From: Rhizobium rhizogenes NBRC 13257
Lineage (GTDB): Bacteria > Pseudomonadota > Alphaproteobacteria > Rhizobiales > Rhizobiaceae
Direction of reading: 5' to 3'
DNA: 64,000 bases
NCBI RefSeq assembly: GCF_000696095.1
Contig: NZ_BAYX01000005.1
Coordinates: forward strand, 248,001-312,000
Each line of letters opens with the position of its first letter. The stretch's first letter is position 1. A model generated the notes under the pieces. That model was not told where the DNA came from, made no database searches, and worked only from the letters and a program-made list of their open reading frames with translations. A program made the position numbers and the translations under genes. This document shows positions 34,596-42,410 of this stretch, in pieces.

Positions 34596-35540
34596 TTACG
34601 AACCGCTCTTCGGCAGGCCGGGCGGATTGGTTCGCGACTTGTCGATGGCCTCTGAAGTGAGGCTCCAGCGCTTCAGCACCTCACCGTATTTGCCGTCCTT
34701 GATCAGGTCGTTGAGCGCGATGGTGACCGCATCCGCAAGACCAGCGCCCTTGCGCGTCGTGACCGCGATCTCGGCCGTCAGCGGCCAGCCGCCGCTGAGA
34801 GTACCGACCAGCTTGGTGTTGCCCTTGATGGAGGCGCTATAGGCGAGCGTGGCGTTCGGGTTGAACTCGACGTCGGCGCGGCCCGACTGGATCGCCAGAT
34901 CGGCGGCGGCGCGGTCGTCGTAATACTGCACCTCGACCGGCTTCAGGCCAGCAGCGACATTCTCGCGGTCCCACTCCAGGATGATCTTCTCCTGGTTCGT
35001 GCCGGCGCCGGTAATGACCTTGAGGCCGGCGACATCCTTCGGCTCCTTGATCGCGGTGATCTTGCTGTCGGCCTTGACGTAGAAGCCGAGCACATCCTTG
35101 CGATAGGTGGAGAAATCGAACTTCTGCTTGCGCTCCTCGGTGACGGTCACATTGCTGACGACGGCATCATATTTGCCGGAGGAGACACCCAGCGGCCAAT
35201 CCTCCCAGGCAACTGATACAAGGTCCAGCTGCAGGCCGAGCGAATCCGCGAGCAGCTGTGCGATCTCGGGATCGGTACCGACCACCGTCTTGGCGTCGGT
35301 GGCATAGGTTGCGACCGGCGGATCCCAGGGGTTGATCGCCACCGTGAACTTGCCAGGGTTGACGAATTTGAAGTCCGGCGCGATCGCCTTGATCGCAGCT
35401 TCGTCTTTTTCGGCACGAATCCGATTTGACGTATCAGGGCTGAGATTGAACTTTTCCGCTGCATAGGCGGAGCTGAGCCCGAACACGGCCACGGCAATCA
35501 CGCCGGCCACCAGGGATGTCGTTTTCTTGAAGACAGTCAT
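34596..35540 (-). CDS. Amino-acid-type ABC importer binding protein (first copy)
   Basis: A 314-residue family-3 periplasmic receptor. Signal peptide MTVFKKTTSLVAGVIAVAVF through AYA-AE. Core: KFTVAINPWDPPVATYATDA, TVVGTDPEIAQLLADSLGLQ, SGKYDAVVSNVTVTEERKQK, ending NPPGLPKSGS. Family members bind polar amino acids, including cystine and S-modified cysteines (TcyJ/K, YxeM types). Together with the fused permease-ATPase at 35617 it makes a complete importer. An 11-codon frame (35546-35581) with its own ribosome site ends 5 bases before its ATG. Confidence 0.9.
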   Translation of the reverse strand: MTVFKKTTSLVAGVIAVAVFGLSSAYAAEKFNLSPDTSNRIRAEKDEAAIKAIAPDFKFVNPGKFTVAINPWDPPVATYATDAKTVVGTDPEIAQLLADSLGLQLDLVSVAWEDWPLGVSSGKYDAVVSNVTVTEERKQKFDFSTYRKDVLGFYVKADSKITAIKEPKDVAGLKVITGAGTNQEKIILEWDRENVAAGLKPVEVQYYDDRAAADLAIQSGRADVEFNPNATLAYSASIKGNTKLVGTLSGGWPLTAEIAVTTRKGAGLADAVTIALNDLIKDGKYGEVLKRWSLTSEAIDKSRTNPPGLPKSGS

Positions 35541-35545
35541 GTAGC

Positions 35546-35581
35546 TTACCTTCTTTTCATTCTAGGGTTGTGGTTGCGCAT
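35546..35581 (-). CDS. 11-codon mini-ORF upstream of binding-protein gene (possible leader peptide)
   Basis: ATG 35581 to TAA 35546 encodes MRNHNPRMKRR. AAGGAAG stands 6 bases before the ATG, and the ribosome site of the next gene (GAAGG) lies within its last codons, so reading it would affect initiation of the binding protein. It contains no cysteine or methionine run, so it is not a simple amino-acid attenuator. It may be a coupling device or chance. Confidence 0.35.
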   Translation of the reverse strand: MRNHNPRMKRR

Positions 35582-35616
35582 GCTTTCTTCCTTTCGCGAA
35601 GTGGGGCCGGTTTTCG

Positions 35617-37395
35617 CTAGAGAACTTTTGCCAGGAACTCGCGCGTGCGCGGATGTTCGGCGTCATTGAAGATTCTGGATGGTGGGCCGACCTCGAGAAT
35701 GTGGCCGCCTTCGATGAAGACCACCGTGTCAGCAACCTCGCGGGCAAAACCGACCTCATGGGTGACGATGACGAGCGTCGTGCCGGTACGGGCGAGTTCC
35801 TTGATGACGTCGAGCACTTCGCCGACCAGTTCCGGATCGAGCGCCGAGGTCGGTTCGTCGAAGAGCAGCACCTTGGGGCGCAGCGCCAGTGCGCGGGCGA
35901 TGGCGACACGCTGTTGCTGGCCGCCGGACAATTGGCGCGGATAGGCGTTGATCTTGTCGCTGAGACCGACGCGGGCGAGCAGTTCCTGCGCCAGTTGCAC
36001 GGCTTCCTCGCGGCTGATACCGCGCACCTGGATTGGAGCCTCGATGAGGTTTTCCAGCACCGTCAGATGCGGGAAGAGATTGAAGCTCTGAAAGACCATG
36101 CCGATATCGGCGCGGCTTTTGAGAATGTCCTTCTCCTTCAGCTCATAGAGCGTGTCGCCCTTCTGCCGATAGCCGATAAAATCGCCGTCGATCGAGATGA
36201 AGCCGCTGTCGACTCGCTCCAGATGATTGATGGCGCGCAGCAAGGTCGACTTGCCGGAGCCGGAGGGGCCGAGGATGGCGGTGACGCTGCCGGACGGAAG
36301 ATTGAGTTCGACATTGTCGAGCACCTTCAGAGCGCCGAAACTCTTCGAAATGCCGTGAATACGCACGGCACCGCCGGACGCCCTGAGGCTTGCTACATCG
36401 CTGAAGCCGGTTTTGCGCACGACATCTGTCGTTGCCCCAAGCAATGGCAGAGGGCGCCGGAAGCTGGTGAAGAAGGCCTGGAACGGGAGCGGCGTCGGGT
36501 TGCGCACGGCACCCTTGGAGAAATAGCGCTCGATATAGTACTGCGCGATCGACAGCACCGTCATGATGATCAGATACCAGACGGTCGCTACCATCAGCAG
36601 CGGGATGACTTCGAGGTTGCGGCGATAAATGACCTGGACCGTATAGAACAGTTCCGGCAGTGCGAGCACGTAGACCATGGACGTGCTCTTCGCTAGTCCG
36701 ATGATCTCGTTGAAGCCGGTCGGCAGGATCGAGCGCATGGCCTGCGGCAAGACGATACGGAAGGCCTGGCGGCGGCGCGACAGGCCAAGGGCGGACGCCG
36801 CCTCCAACTGCCCCTGATCGACCGAGAGGATGCCACCACGCACGATCTCGGCAAAGAAGGCCGACTGATTGAGCGTCAGTCCCAGAAAGGCGGCGGCGAA
36901 GGGCGTCAACAGCTGCACTGTCGGATAGTCGATAAAGACCGTGTCCGTGAAGGGGATGCCGATCTTGATGGTCTCGTAGAGATAGCCGAGATTGTTCAGC
37001 ACCAGCAACAGCACGATCATCGGGATCGAGCGCAACAGCCAGATATAGCCCCAGGAGAGACCAGACAGCAGCGGCGACTTGGAAACGCGGGCAAGCGCCA
37101 GCGCCGTACCGAGGATCGAGCCGGAAATGGCGGCCAGTACGGTCAGAAGCAGCGTTCTGCCGAGGCCGACGAGAACGGGTTCGGCGAAGAACCATTCGGC
37201 AAAGACGCCCCAACCCCAGCGCGGATTGGTGAAGGTGGAATAGAGTACGGCGGCGATGACGACAGCGGCGAAAACGGTGCCCGCCAGCCGGGCGGGATGA
37301 CGCGCCGGCACGATCCGGTAGCGGGAATGATCCTGCTTTTGATCGGCGATCCGGCTACCGGGATCGATCCCGGCGAAATCTGTCGTCAGTGCCAT
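35617..37395 (-). CDS. Fused permease-ATPase of amino-acid-type ABC importer
   Basis: A 592-residue fusion. Residues about 1-310 form a HisM/GlnP-type permease: several helices from residue 37 on and an EAA loop QLEAASALGLSRRRQAFRIV. After a linker of some 35 residues, residues about 343-592 form a GlnQ-type ATPase with Walker A GPSGSGKST, signature LSGGQQQRVAIARALALRP and Walker B VLLFDEPTSALDP. One polypeptide thus supplies both the channel half and the motor, and a homodimer would make the full translocator. In Bacillus the equivalent functions (TcyL/M/N, YxeN/O) are separate proteins. There is no frameshift or stop at the junction. Confidence 0.92.
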   Translation of the reverse strand: MALTTDFAGIDPGSRIADQKQDHSRYRIVPARHPARLAGTVFAAVVIAAVLYSTFTNPRWGWGVFAEWFFAEPVLVGLGRTLLLTVLAAISGSILGTALALARVSKSPLLSGLSWGYIWLLRSIPMIVLLLVLNNLGYLYETIKIGIPFTDTVFIDYPTVQLLTPFAAAFLGLTLNQSAFFAEIVRGGILSVDQGQLEAASALGLSRRRQAFRIVLPQAMRSILPTGFNEIIGLAKSTSMVYVLALPELFYTVQVIYRRNLEVIPLLMVATVWYLIIMTVLSIAQYYIERYFSKGAVRNPTPLPFQAFFTSFRRPLPLLGATTDVVRKTGFSDVASLRASGGAVRIHGISKSFGALKVLDNVELNLPSGSVTAILGPSGSGKSTLLRAINHLERVDSGFISIDGDFIGYRQKGDTLYELKEKDILKSRADIGMVFQSFNLFPHLTVLENLIEAPIQVRGISREEAVQLAQELLARVGLSDKINAYPRQLSGGQQQRVAIARALALRPKVLLFDEPTSALDPELVGEVLDVIKELARTGTTLVIVTHEVGFAREVADTVVFIEGGHILEVGPPSRIFNDAEHPRTREFLAKVL

Positions 37396-37434
37396 GATAT
37401 TTCCCTTTTATGGATTATCGGTCTGTTGCCGCTT

Positions 37435-37959
37435 TCACCTGTTGCCACCGGCCACCCGCAGCTCCGGCTCAATCAGATGGCTGACATCCTTTTCGAAGGG
37501 CAGCGTCTTGTGGATTTCCGGATCGACGGTCTGATCGAACAGCGCGGTGTAGCCGTAGCCAAGGTAGAGACCGACGGCCTCCGGCTGGCGAAAGCCGGTG
37601 GTGAGATAGATGCGGGAATAGCCCTGGCGGGCCGCCTGTGATTCCAGCTCGACAAGAACCTTGCGTGCCAACCCCTGCCGGCGCAGATCGTGACGGGTCC
37701 AGATGCGCTTGAATTCGGCAGTGCGCTCGTCGTAGCGCTTGAACGCACCGCCGCCGATGGTTTCGCCGTCGCGGATGAGAAGCAGGAAATTGCCGTCCGG
37801 TGGTGCAAAATACTCGGGCGGATAGCGATTGAGTTCGGCCGCCGCGCCCTCGGCACTGAAATAGTTGCCGTAGCGGCTGTCATATTCGTGGATCAGCTCG
37901 TCGATCAGCGGCTTGGCGCGCGGGTCGAGAGGGGTCGTGTAGAGAAAGCTGTCACTCAT
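37435..37959 (-). CDS. GNAT N-acetyltransferase (SnaA/SnaB-like role proposed)
   Basis: A 174-residue GNAT protein. The CoA loop is WTRHDLRRQGLARKVLVELE (RxxGxA) at about 96-115; TGFRQPEAVGLYLGYGYTAL is the usual C-terminal beta-bulge segment. It lies 26 bases upstream of the M20 deacylase stop and in the same operon as LLM monooxygenases and an amino-acid importer. In the Bacillus S-(2-succino)cysteine/S-alkylcysteine pathways, an acetyltransferase protects the amino group before oxidative cleavage. I infer that role here from the gene set; the sequence alone shows only an N-acetyltransferase. Confidence 0.85.
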   Translation of the reverse strand: MSDSFLYTTPLDPRAKPLIDELIHEYDSRYGNYFSAEGAAAELNRYPPEYFAPPDGNFLLLIRDGETIGGGAFKRYDERTAEFKRIWTRHDLRRQGLARKVLVELESQAARQGYSRIYLTTGFRQPEAVGLYLGYGYTALFDQTVDPEIHKTLPFEKDVSHLIEPELRVAGGNR

Positions 37960-37984
37960 CTCATCAGCCGTCCTGTTGTGGTCA

Positions 37985-39172
37985 CTATGAAAGAAAGGTC
38001 TCGACCAGCCGCACCCAGTAGCGGGCGGCGGGCGCTATGATCGTGTCGTCGAAATTGTAGTGGGCGCTGTGCAGAGGAGCGCTGTCGCCGTTACCGACGA
38101 AGAGGTAGCTGCCCGGTTGCTCCAGCAGCATGAAGGCGAAATCCTCGCTTGCGGTACGCGGCCGGAAATCCTTGGCGACCTGCGCCTCACCGAAGGCCTC
38201 CAGTGCGACCGCGCGAGCGAAATCCGTCTTATCTCGATGGTTGATGAGGGCCGGAAAGCCGAGGCGATAATGCACGTCCGCCTGTGCGCCAAAGCTTTCG
38301 GCCTGGGCGCGGGCGAGTGCGGGAATACGCTGTTGCAATTGCTGGCGAACCGTCTCGCTGAAGGCGCGCATGGTCAGCTTCAGCTCGACGCTTTCCGGGA
38401 TGACGTTCGAGGCGGAGCCGGCATGGATCGAACCGACGGTGGCGACCGCCATATCCTGGGGATCGACATTGCGCGACACGACGCTTTGCAACGCCGTGAT
38501 GAAGGAAGCCGACGCCAAGATCGGATCGACCGACTTGTGCGGTTCGGCCCCATGGCCGCCCTTGCCGATAATGCGGATCACCGCCTGGTCGACCGAGGCC
38601 ATAGCCGGGCCGGCGACGAAACCGAATTGCCCTGTGGGTACGCCCGGCCAATTGTGCAGGCCGAAGACTGCATCGACCGGAAACCGTTCGAAAAGCCCGT
38701 CGGCGATCATCTTCCGAGCACCGGCACCGATCTCTTCGGCCGGCTGGAAGATCAGCGTTAGCACGCCGGAGAAACGGCAGGTCTCGGCGAGATAGCGCGC
38801 CGCAGCCAGCAGGATCGACGTATGCCCGTCATGGCCGCAGGCATGCATGACACCGGGGTTGTCGCTGGCATAGGGAAGATCCGTCGCCTCCTCGATCGGC
38901 AGGGCGTCCATATCCGCCCGGATACCGATGCGCTTTTCGCCGTCGCCGCCCCGAAGGGTAGCGACGACGCCGGTGCCGCCGACACCAGTCGTCACCTCAT
39001 AACCCCAGGAGGAAAGGAGAGAGGCGACGATCTTGCTGGTCCGTAGTTCCTGGAAGGCAAGCTCCGGATAGCGGTGCAGATCATGGCGAAGCTCGATGAT
39101 CTCGTCGATGAAGGAGGCGATCCCCTTTTCGATGTCGTCCGCCGGTCGATGATGCTGGGAAATGACGTTCAT
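37985..39172 (-). CDS. M20-family amidohydrolase/deacylase (SndA/HipO-like)
   Basis: A 395-residue M20D peptidase. Metal site: GVMHACGHDGHTSILL (Cys and His), QPAEEIGAGARKM (paired Glu), and the late PLHSAHYNFDD His. The dimerisation lid starts near GKGGHGAEPHKSVDPI. These enzymes remove acyl groups from N-acyl amino acids such as hippurate or N-acetyl-cysteine derivatives. No signal peptide is present, so it is cytoplasmic. Placed between the acetyltransferase and monooxygenase genes, it would release free cysteine from N-acetylcysteine in the proposed salvage route. Confidence 0.9.
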   Translation of the reverse strand: MNVISQHHRPADDIEKGIASFIDEIIELRHDLHRYPELAFQELRTSKIVASLLSSWGYEVTTGVGGTGVVATLRGGDGEKRIGIRADMDALPIEEATDLPYASDNPGVMHACGHDGHTSILLAAARYLAETCRFSGVLTLIFQPAEEIGAGARKMIADGLFERFPVDAVFGLHNWPGVPTGQFGFVAGPAMASVDQAVIRIIGKGGHGAEPHKSVDPILASASFITALQSVVSRNVDPQDMAVATVGSIHAGSASNVIPESVELKLTMRAFSETVRQQLQQRIPALARAQAESFGAQADVHYRLGFPALINHRDKTDFARAVALEAFGEAQVAKDFRPRTASEDFAFMLLEQPGSYLFVGNGDSAPLHSAHYNFDDTIIAPAARYWVRLVETFLS

Positions 39173-39190
39173 GGCTTGATCGTCCGCGCC

Positions 39191-40540
39191 TCAGGCACGG
39201 ATCGCCCTTCCCTGTTCGGCTTCGTCCTTCGCGCCCGCATAGCGGCTTTCGCGATAGGGCAGCCCGAGATGATCTCGCAGCGTCGAGCCCTTCAGTACCG
39301 GGTCGAAGTAATCGCGTTCGGTGAGGATCGGCAGGACATGCTTGGCGAAGTCGTCAAAGCCTTCGGCGATCACGGGGAAGCCGAGGATGAAGCCATCGGC
39401 GGCATCCTGATCCACCCAGCGGATGATCTCATCGGCAATATGCTCCGCCGTGCCGATGAAGGCCGTGCGCGGCGTTGCGGAATCGAGTGCGACCTGGCGC
39501 AGCGTCAGTCCCTTCTCCCGCGCGGTCTTCTTGATGCGATCAGTAGTGGCGCGGAAATTATTGCGGCCGATATCGCCAAGATCGGGGAACGGCTCATCCA
39601 GCGGATAGGCGCTGAAATCGTGATGATCGAAGAAGCGACCGAGATAGAGCAGCGCCTCCTCGATGGTGACGAGATTGCGGATCGCCTGATATTTCGCTTC
39701 CGCCTCCTCCTTCGTCGCGCCGACGATCGGCCCGATCCCCGGATAGATGCCGACTTCCGCCGCACTGCGGCCCTGTGCGATCACGCTGTCCTTGAGCTGG
39801 CGATAGAAGACCTGCGCATCCTCGATCGGCCCGCCATTGGTGAAGACAGCGTCGGCATGCTTGCCGGCAAGCCGGATGCCCGAATCCGAGGCCCCCGCCT
39901 GGAAGACGACCGGCTGGCCCTGTTTGGAGCGGCCGATATTCAGCGGCCCTTCGATGCGGAAGAAGCGGCCCTTATGATCGAGGCGATGCATCTTGGTCTT
40001 GTCGGCATAAACGCCGGTCTCGCGGTCGCGGACAAAGGCGTCATCATCCCAGGAGTCCCAGAGCCCCTTGATCGCGTCGATATATTCCTCGGCGATCTCG
40101 TAGCGCAGTTCGTGCTCGGGATGCTCGCGGCTGTAGTTGCGGCCGGACCCTTCAAGCGGCGACGTCACCGCATTCCAGCCGGCCCTGCCGCCGCTGATCA
40201 GGTCGATCGAGGCAAATTGCCGGGCGACGGTGAAGGGATCGCTGTAGGAGGTCGACAGCGTGCCGACCAACCCGATCTTCGAGGTCGAGGCGGCCAGCGC
40301 CGACAGGATCGTGATCGGTTCGAAGCGATTGAGGAAATGCGGGATCGATTGCTCATTGATATAGAGGCCGTCGGCAACGAAGGCGAAGGCGATGCCCGCC
40401 TCCTCCGCCTTGCGCGCCGTCTTGACGAAGAAGTCGAAATTGATGCTGGCGTCGGCCGGTCCGCTCGGATGCTTCCAGGCGTTCATATGGCCGCCGGGAC
40501 CCTGCAGCATGATGCCGAATGTGACGTGTTTCTGAGCCAT
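39191..40540 (-). CDS. FMN-dependent monooxygenase, NtaA/SnaA type (CmoJ/YxeK-like role proposed)
   Basis: A 449-residue LLM enzyme of the NtaA/SnaA/SoxA branch. GIMLQGPGGHMNAWKHPSGP near the start, SGGRAGWNAVTSPLEGSGRN as flavin region and GQPVVFQAGASDSGIRLAGK are typical. I use ATG 40540 (AAGGAC before it); the longer frame would start at TTG 40558. In Bacillus, YxeK and CmoJ of this branch oxidise S-modified N-acetylcysteines and break the C-S bond. The adjacent deacylase and acetyltransferase make the same role likely here. Reduced FMN must come from a reductase outside the window. Confidence 0.9.
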   Translation of the reverse strand: MAQKHVTFGIMLQGPGGHMNAWKHPSGPADASINFDFFVKTARKAEEAGIAFAFVADGLYINEQSIPHFLNRFEPITILSALAASTSKIGLVGTLSTSYSDPFTVARQFASIDLISGGRAGWNAVTSPLEGSGRNYSREHPEHELRYEIAEEYIDAIKGLWDSWDDDAFVRDRETGVYADKTKMHRLDHKGRFFRIEGPLNIGRSKQGQPVVFQAGASDSGIRLAGKHADAVFTNGGPIEDAQVFYRQLKDSVIAQGRSAAEVGIYPGIGPIVGATKEEAEAKYQAIRNLVTIEEALLYLGRFFDHHDFSAYPLDEPFPDLGDIGRNNFRATTDRIKKTAREKGLTLRQVALDSATPRTAFIGTAEHIADEIIRWVDQDAADGFILGFPVIAEGFDDFAKHVLPILTERDYFDPVLKGSTLRDHLGLPYRESRYAGAKDEAEQGRAIRA

Positions 40541-40566
40541 GGGATCAGTCCTTTTCAAAGCGAATG

Positions 40567-41559
40567 TCAGGCGGCGAGCGATAGCCGCTCCTTGGCGAGC
40601 AGCTCGATAGAGGCAAGACGCTCGGCGGCCGGTAGCGCCGGGGTGTCGAGAATGAATTCCTTGACGCCGTAGCGGCGGTGAAGCTCGTCAAGCTCCTTGC
40701 GGATCTGTTGAGCCGTGCCGTGCAGCACGCTCGGCACCTTCTCTTCGGTTCTGTAGTCGCTGACGCCGGCCTGGCGGGCGAATTCGGCCGCCTGCTCCTC
40801 GTTGCCGACATTGACGGTCTGGCCGTTCGGAAGGAAAAGCTTGACGATGCGCAGATCGCCGACACGCTCGCGCGCCTGCTCCTCGCTCTCAGCGGCAAAG
40901 GCCGCCAGCGCCAGGATCGGGCTCTTGCCACCGCTTGCCTTCTCATAGGCTTCAAAGGTCTTACGCAGGTTCTCAGGGTCCCCGTTCAGATGGCCGGCGA
41001 AGACCAGCTCCCAGCCCTTCGCTGCCGCCAGTTCGGCACTTTCAACGGAAGCGCCCAGCAAAAAGCGATCGGGCGCAATCGAGGGAAGCGGCGTGGCGAT
41101 GGCGGCATTCGCCTGGGGTTCCGCCGAAAGATAGGTGTTGATGTCGGTAAGCTGGTCGGCAAAGCTCGGTTTGCGCTGGGGATCGACCGCTATCTGCAAA
41201 GCTCGCGTCGAGAGTGGAAAACCGCCCGGCGCCTTGCCGACGCCGAGGTCGACGCGGCCGGGGGCCAGCGACGACAGGAGATTGAAGGTCTCCGCCACCT
41301 TGTAAGCGCTGTAATGCTGCAGCATCACGCCACCGGAGCCGATGCGGATTTTCGATGTTTTGGCAAGCAGATAGGCAATCAGTGCCTCGGGCGCGGAACT
41401 CGCCAGGTTCGCCATATTATGATGCTCGGCCACCCAGAAACGGTGATAGCCAAGCTCCTCAGCGCGGATGGCCAGCTTGGCGGTTGCCCGCAGCGCATCC
41501 GTGGCATTCTTACCGGCTTCGATGGGGCTTTTGTCGAGAAGGCTCAAGAGATAGGACAT
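40567..41559 (-). CDS. LLM flavin oxidoreductase, MsnO8/CmoO-like
   Basis: A 330-residue luciferase-like enzyme. YHRFWVAEHHNMANLASSAP with the HH pair, IRIGSGGVMLQHYSAYKVAE and LSSLAPGRVDLGVGKAPGGF are hallmarks of the MsnO8/YtmO branch. It is the first gene of the sulfur operon that runs to 32491. In the Bacillus yt- operon, a protein of this branch (CmoO/YtmO) accompanies CmoJ. Its own substrate may differ from that of 39191, giving the operon a broader range of S-compounds. Confidence 0.88.
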   Translation of the reverse strand: MSYLLSLLDKSPIEAGKNATDALRATAKLAIRAEELGYHRFWVAEHHNMANLASSAPEALIAYLLAKTSKIRIGSGGVMLQHYSAYKVAETFNLLSSLAPGRVDLGVGKAPGGFPLSTRALQIAVDPQRKPSFADQLTDINTYLSAEPQANAAIATPLPSIAPDRFLLGASVESAELAAAKGWELVFAGHLNGDPENLRKTFEAYEKASGGKSPILALAAFAAESEEQARERVGDLRIVKLFLPNGQTVNVGNEEQAAEFARQAGVSDYRTEEKVPSVLHGTAQQIRKELDELHRRYGVKEFILDTPALPAAERLASIELLAKERLSLAA

Positions 41560-41881
41560 GTGGGGTCATCCGATTATCGCACCGGTGCCGCGGCACCGCT
41601 TCAATAGTCTATAAAATACGTAGACTGCATATATTATAAGAAACGACGTTCTCTTCGCGCGGCCAAGTGAGGAAATAAGTTGCAAAGCATGCATGCACGC
41701 TCGGCGTGAGCATCTCGCTCAGAAGTCGCCAATCGGCGGCATGCTCGATCCGTGTTGGATTGCCAGCAAAAGCGTATCCCGGTTCCGCGATGTCCTGTGC
41801 CGAAATGACGCGAAACTCTCTTGATCCCCGGAAGGATTCGGGTGAACTAGGCAGTGGAAGATATTCGATAGCCGAGGACAC
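41560..41881. promoter_or_regulatory. Control region of sulfur operon, inverted repeats
   Basis: AGTCTA-N9-TAGACT (41606-41626) is a perfect 6-bp inverted repeat. On the minus strand a TATAAT lies at 41638-41633, just upstream of it, and a 16-bp palindrome CGGTGCCGCGGCACCG (41583-41598) would form a hairpin in the leader of the 41559 gene. The rest of the gap, toward 41881, has no gene I can support and must carry the promoter of the 41882 small gene. Confidence 0.5.
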
Positions 41882-42034
41882 ATGAACGACAACGTCATCA
41901 AGTTTCGAAAGCCGAAACCGCCGCCCAAGGCACCGCGTCCCGGGCTGCGCAAACTGCTCGTCGTCATTGTCGTGCTTGCGGTGTTTGCCGCCGCCTGGGG
42001 ATATTTTCAGATCGTTGGTACGCCGGCCCGGTAA
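41882..42034 (+). CDS. Small membrane protein, 50 residues
   Basis: MNDNVIKFRKPKPPPKAPRP is a basic, proline-rich cytoplasmic tail, followed by one membrane helix (KLLVVIVVLAVFAAAWGYF) and a short periplasmic end. GAGGA lies 5 bases before the ATG. Such 'VIKFRKP' small membrane proteins are familiar from rhizobial genomes, but I know no function. The next gene starts 17 bases downstream on the same strand. Confidence 0.75.
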   Translation: MNDNVIKFRKPKPPPKAPRPGLRKLLVVIVVLAVFAAAWGYFQIVGTPAR

Positions 42035-42051
42035 GGCTGAGGATAAATCCG

Positions 42052-42387
42052 ATGAGCGTTCGCCCACCGCAATCTCTCAGGCAGTTTCATTCAACCGATA
42101 GCGGTTTCAACGTTCTCGAATATGAACTCATGGCCGAGCGCGCCAGTTCCCTTGGGCGCCACGGGCTAAAGGTGGAAACCGCGCTGGCGGAATTGCAGGC
42201 ATGGAGCGCGGCACGTCACAGTGCAACAGAGCGCGAAAGCCTTGTGAACAAAGCTGCCGATGCCGTCTGGTCCTTTTTCATCCAGCGTGAAATCTGCGGG
42301 CTGAAAAATGGTCGTGATCTTATCCAACGTTACGCGATCCCCAGCGAGGTGCTCGCGAGGGTCGGCGTGGTGCGTCGACAGGAGTGA
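42052..42387 (+). CDS. Hypothetical protein, DUF6665-like
   Basis: A 111-residue, mostly helical cytoplasmic protein (FNVLEYELMAERASSLGRHG, then a helix with ESLVNKAADAVWSFFIQRE). It resembles a small Rhizobiales family I believe is DUF6665, with no known role. It has no signal peptide or catalytic motif. It is probably co-transcribed with the 50-residue membrane protein in front and converges on the racemase-like gene. Confidence 0.7.
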   Translation: MSVRPPQSLRQFHSTDSGFNVLEYELMAERASSLGRHGLKVETALAELQAWSAARHSATERESLVNKAADAVWSFFIQREICGLKNGRDLIQRYAIPSEVLARVGVVRRQE

Positions 42388-42410
42388 GGTGCTGCCGTGT
42401 CAAATAGGGA

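Noticed and set aside
39074..40672. 532-codon plus-strand frame
   Set aside because: It is antisense to the NtaA-type monooxygenase and parts of its neighbours; no recognisable motif.
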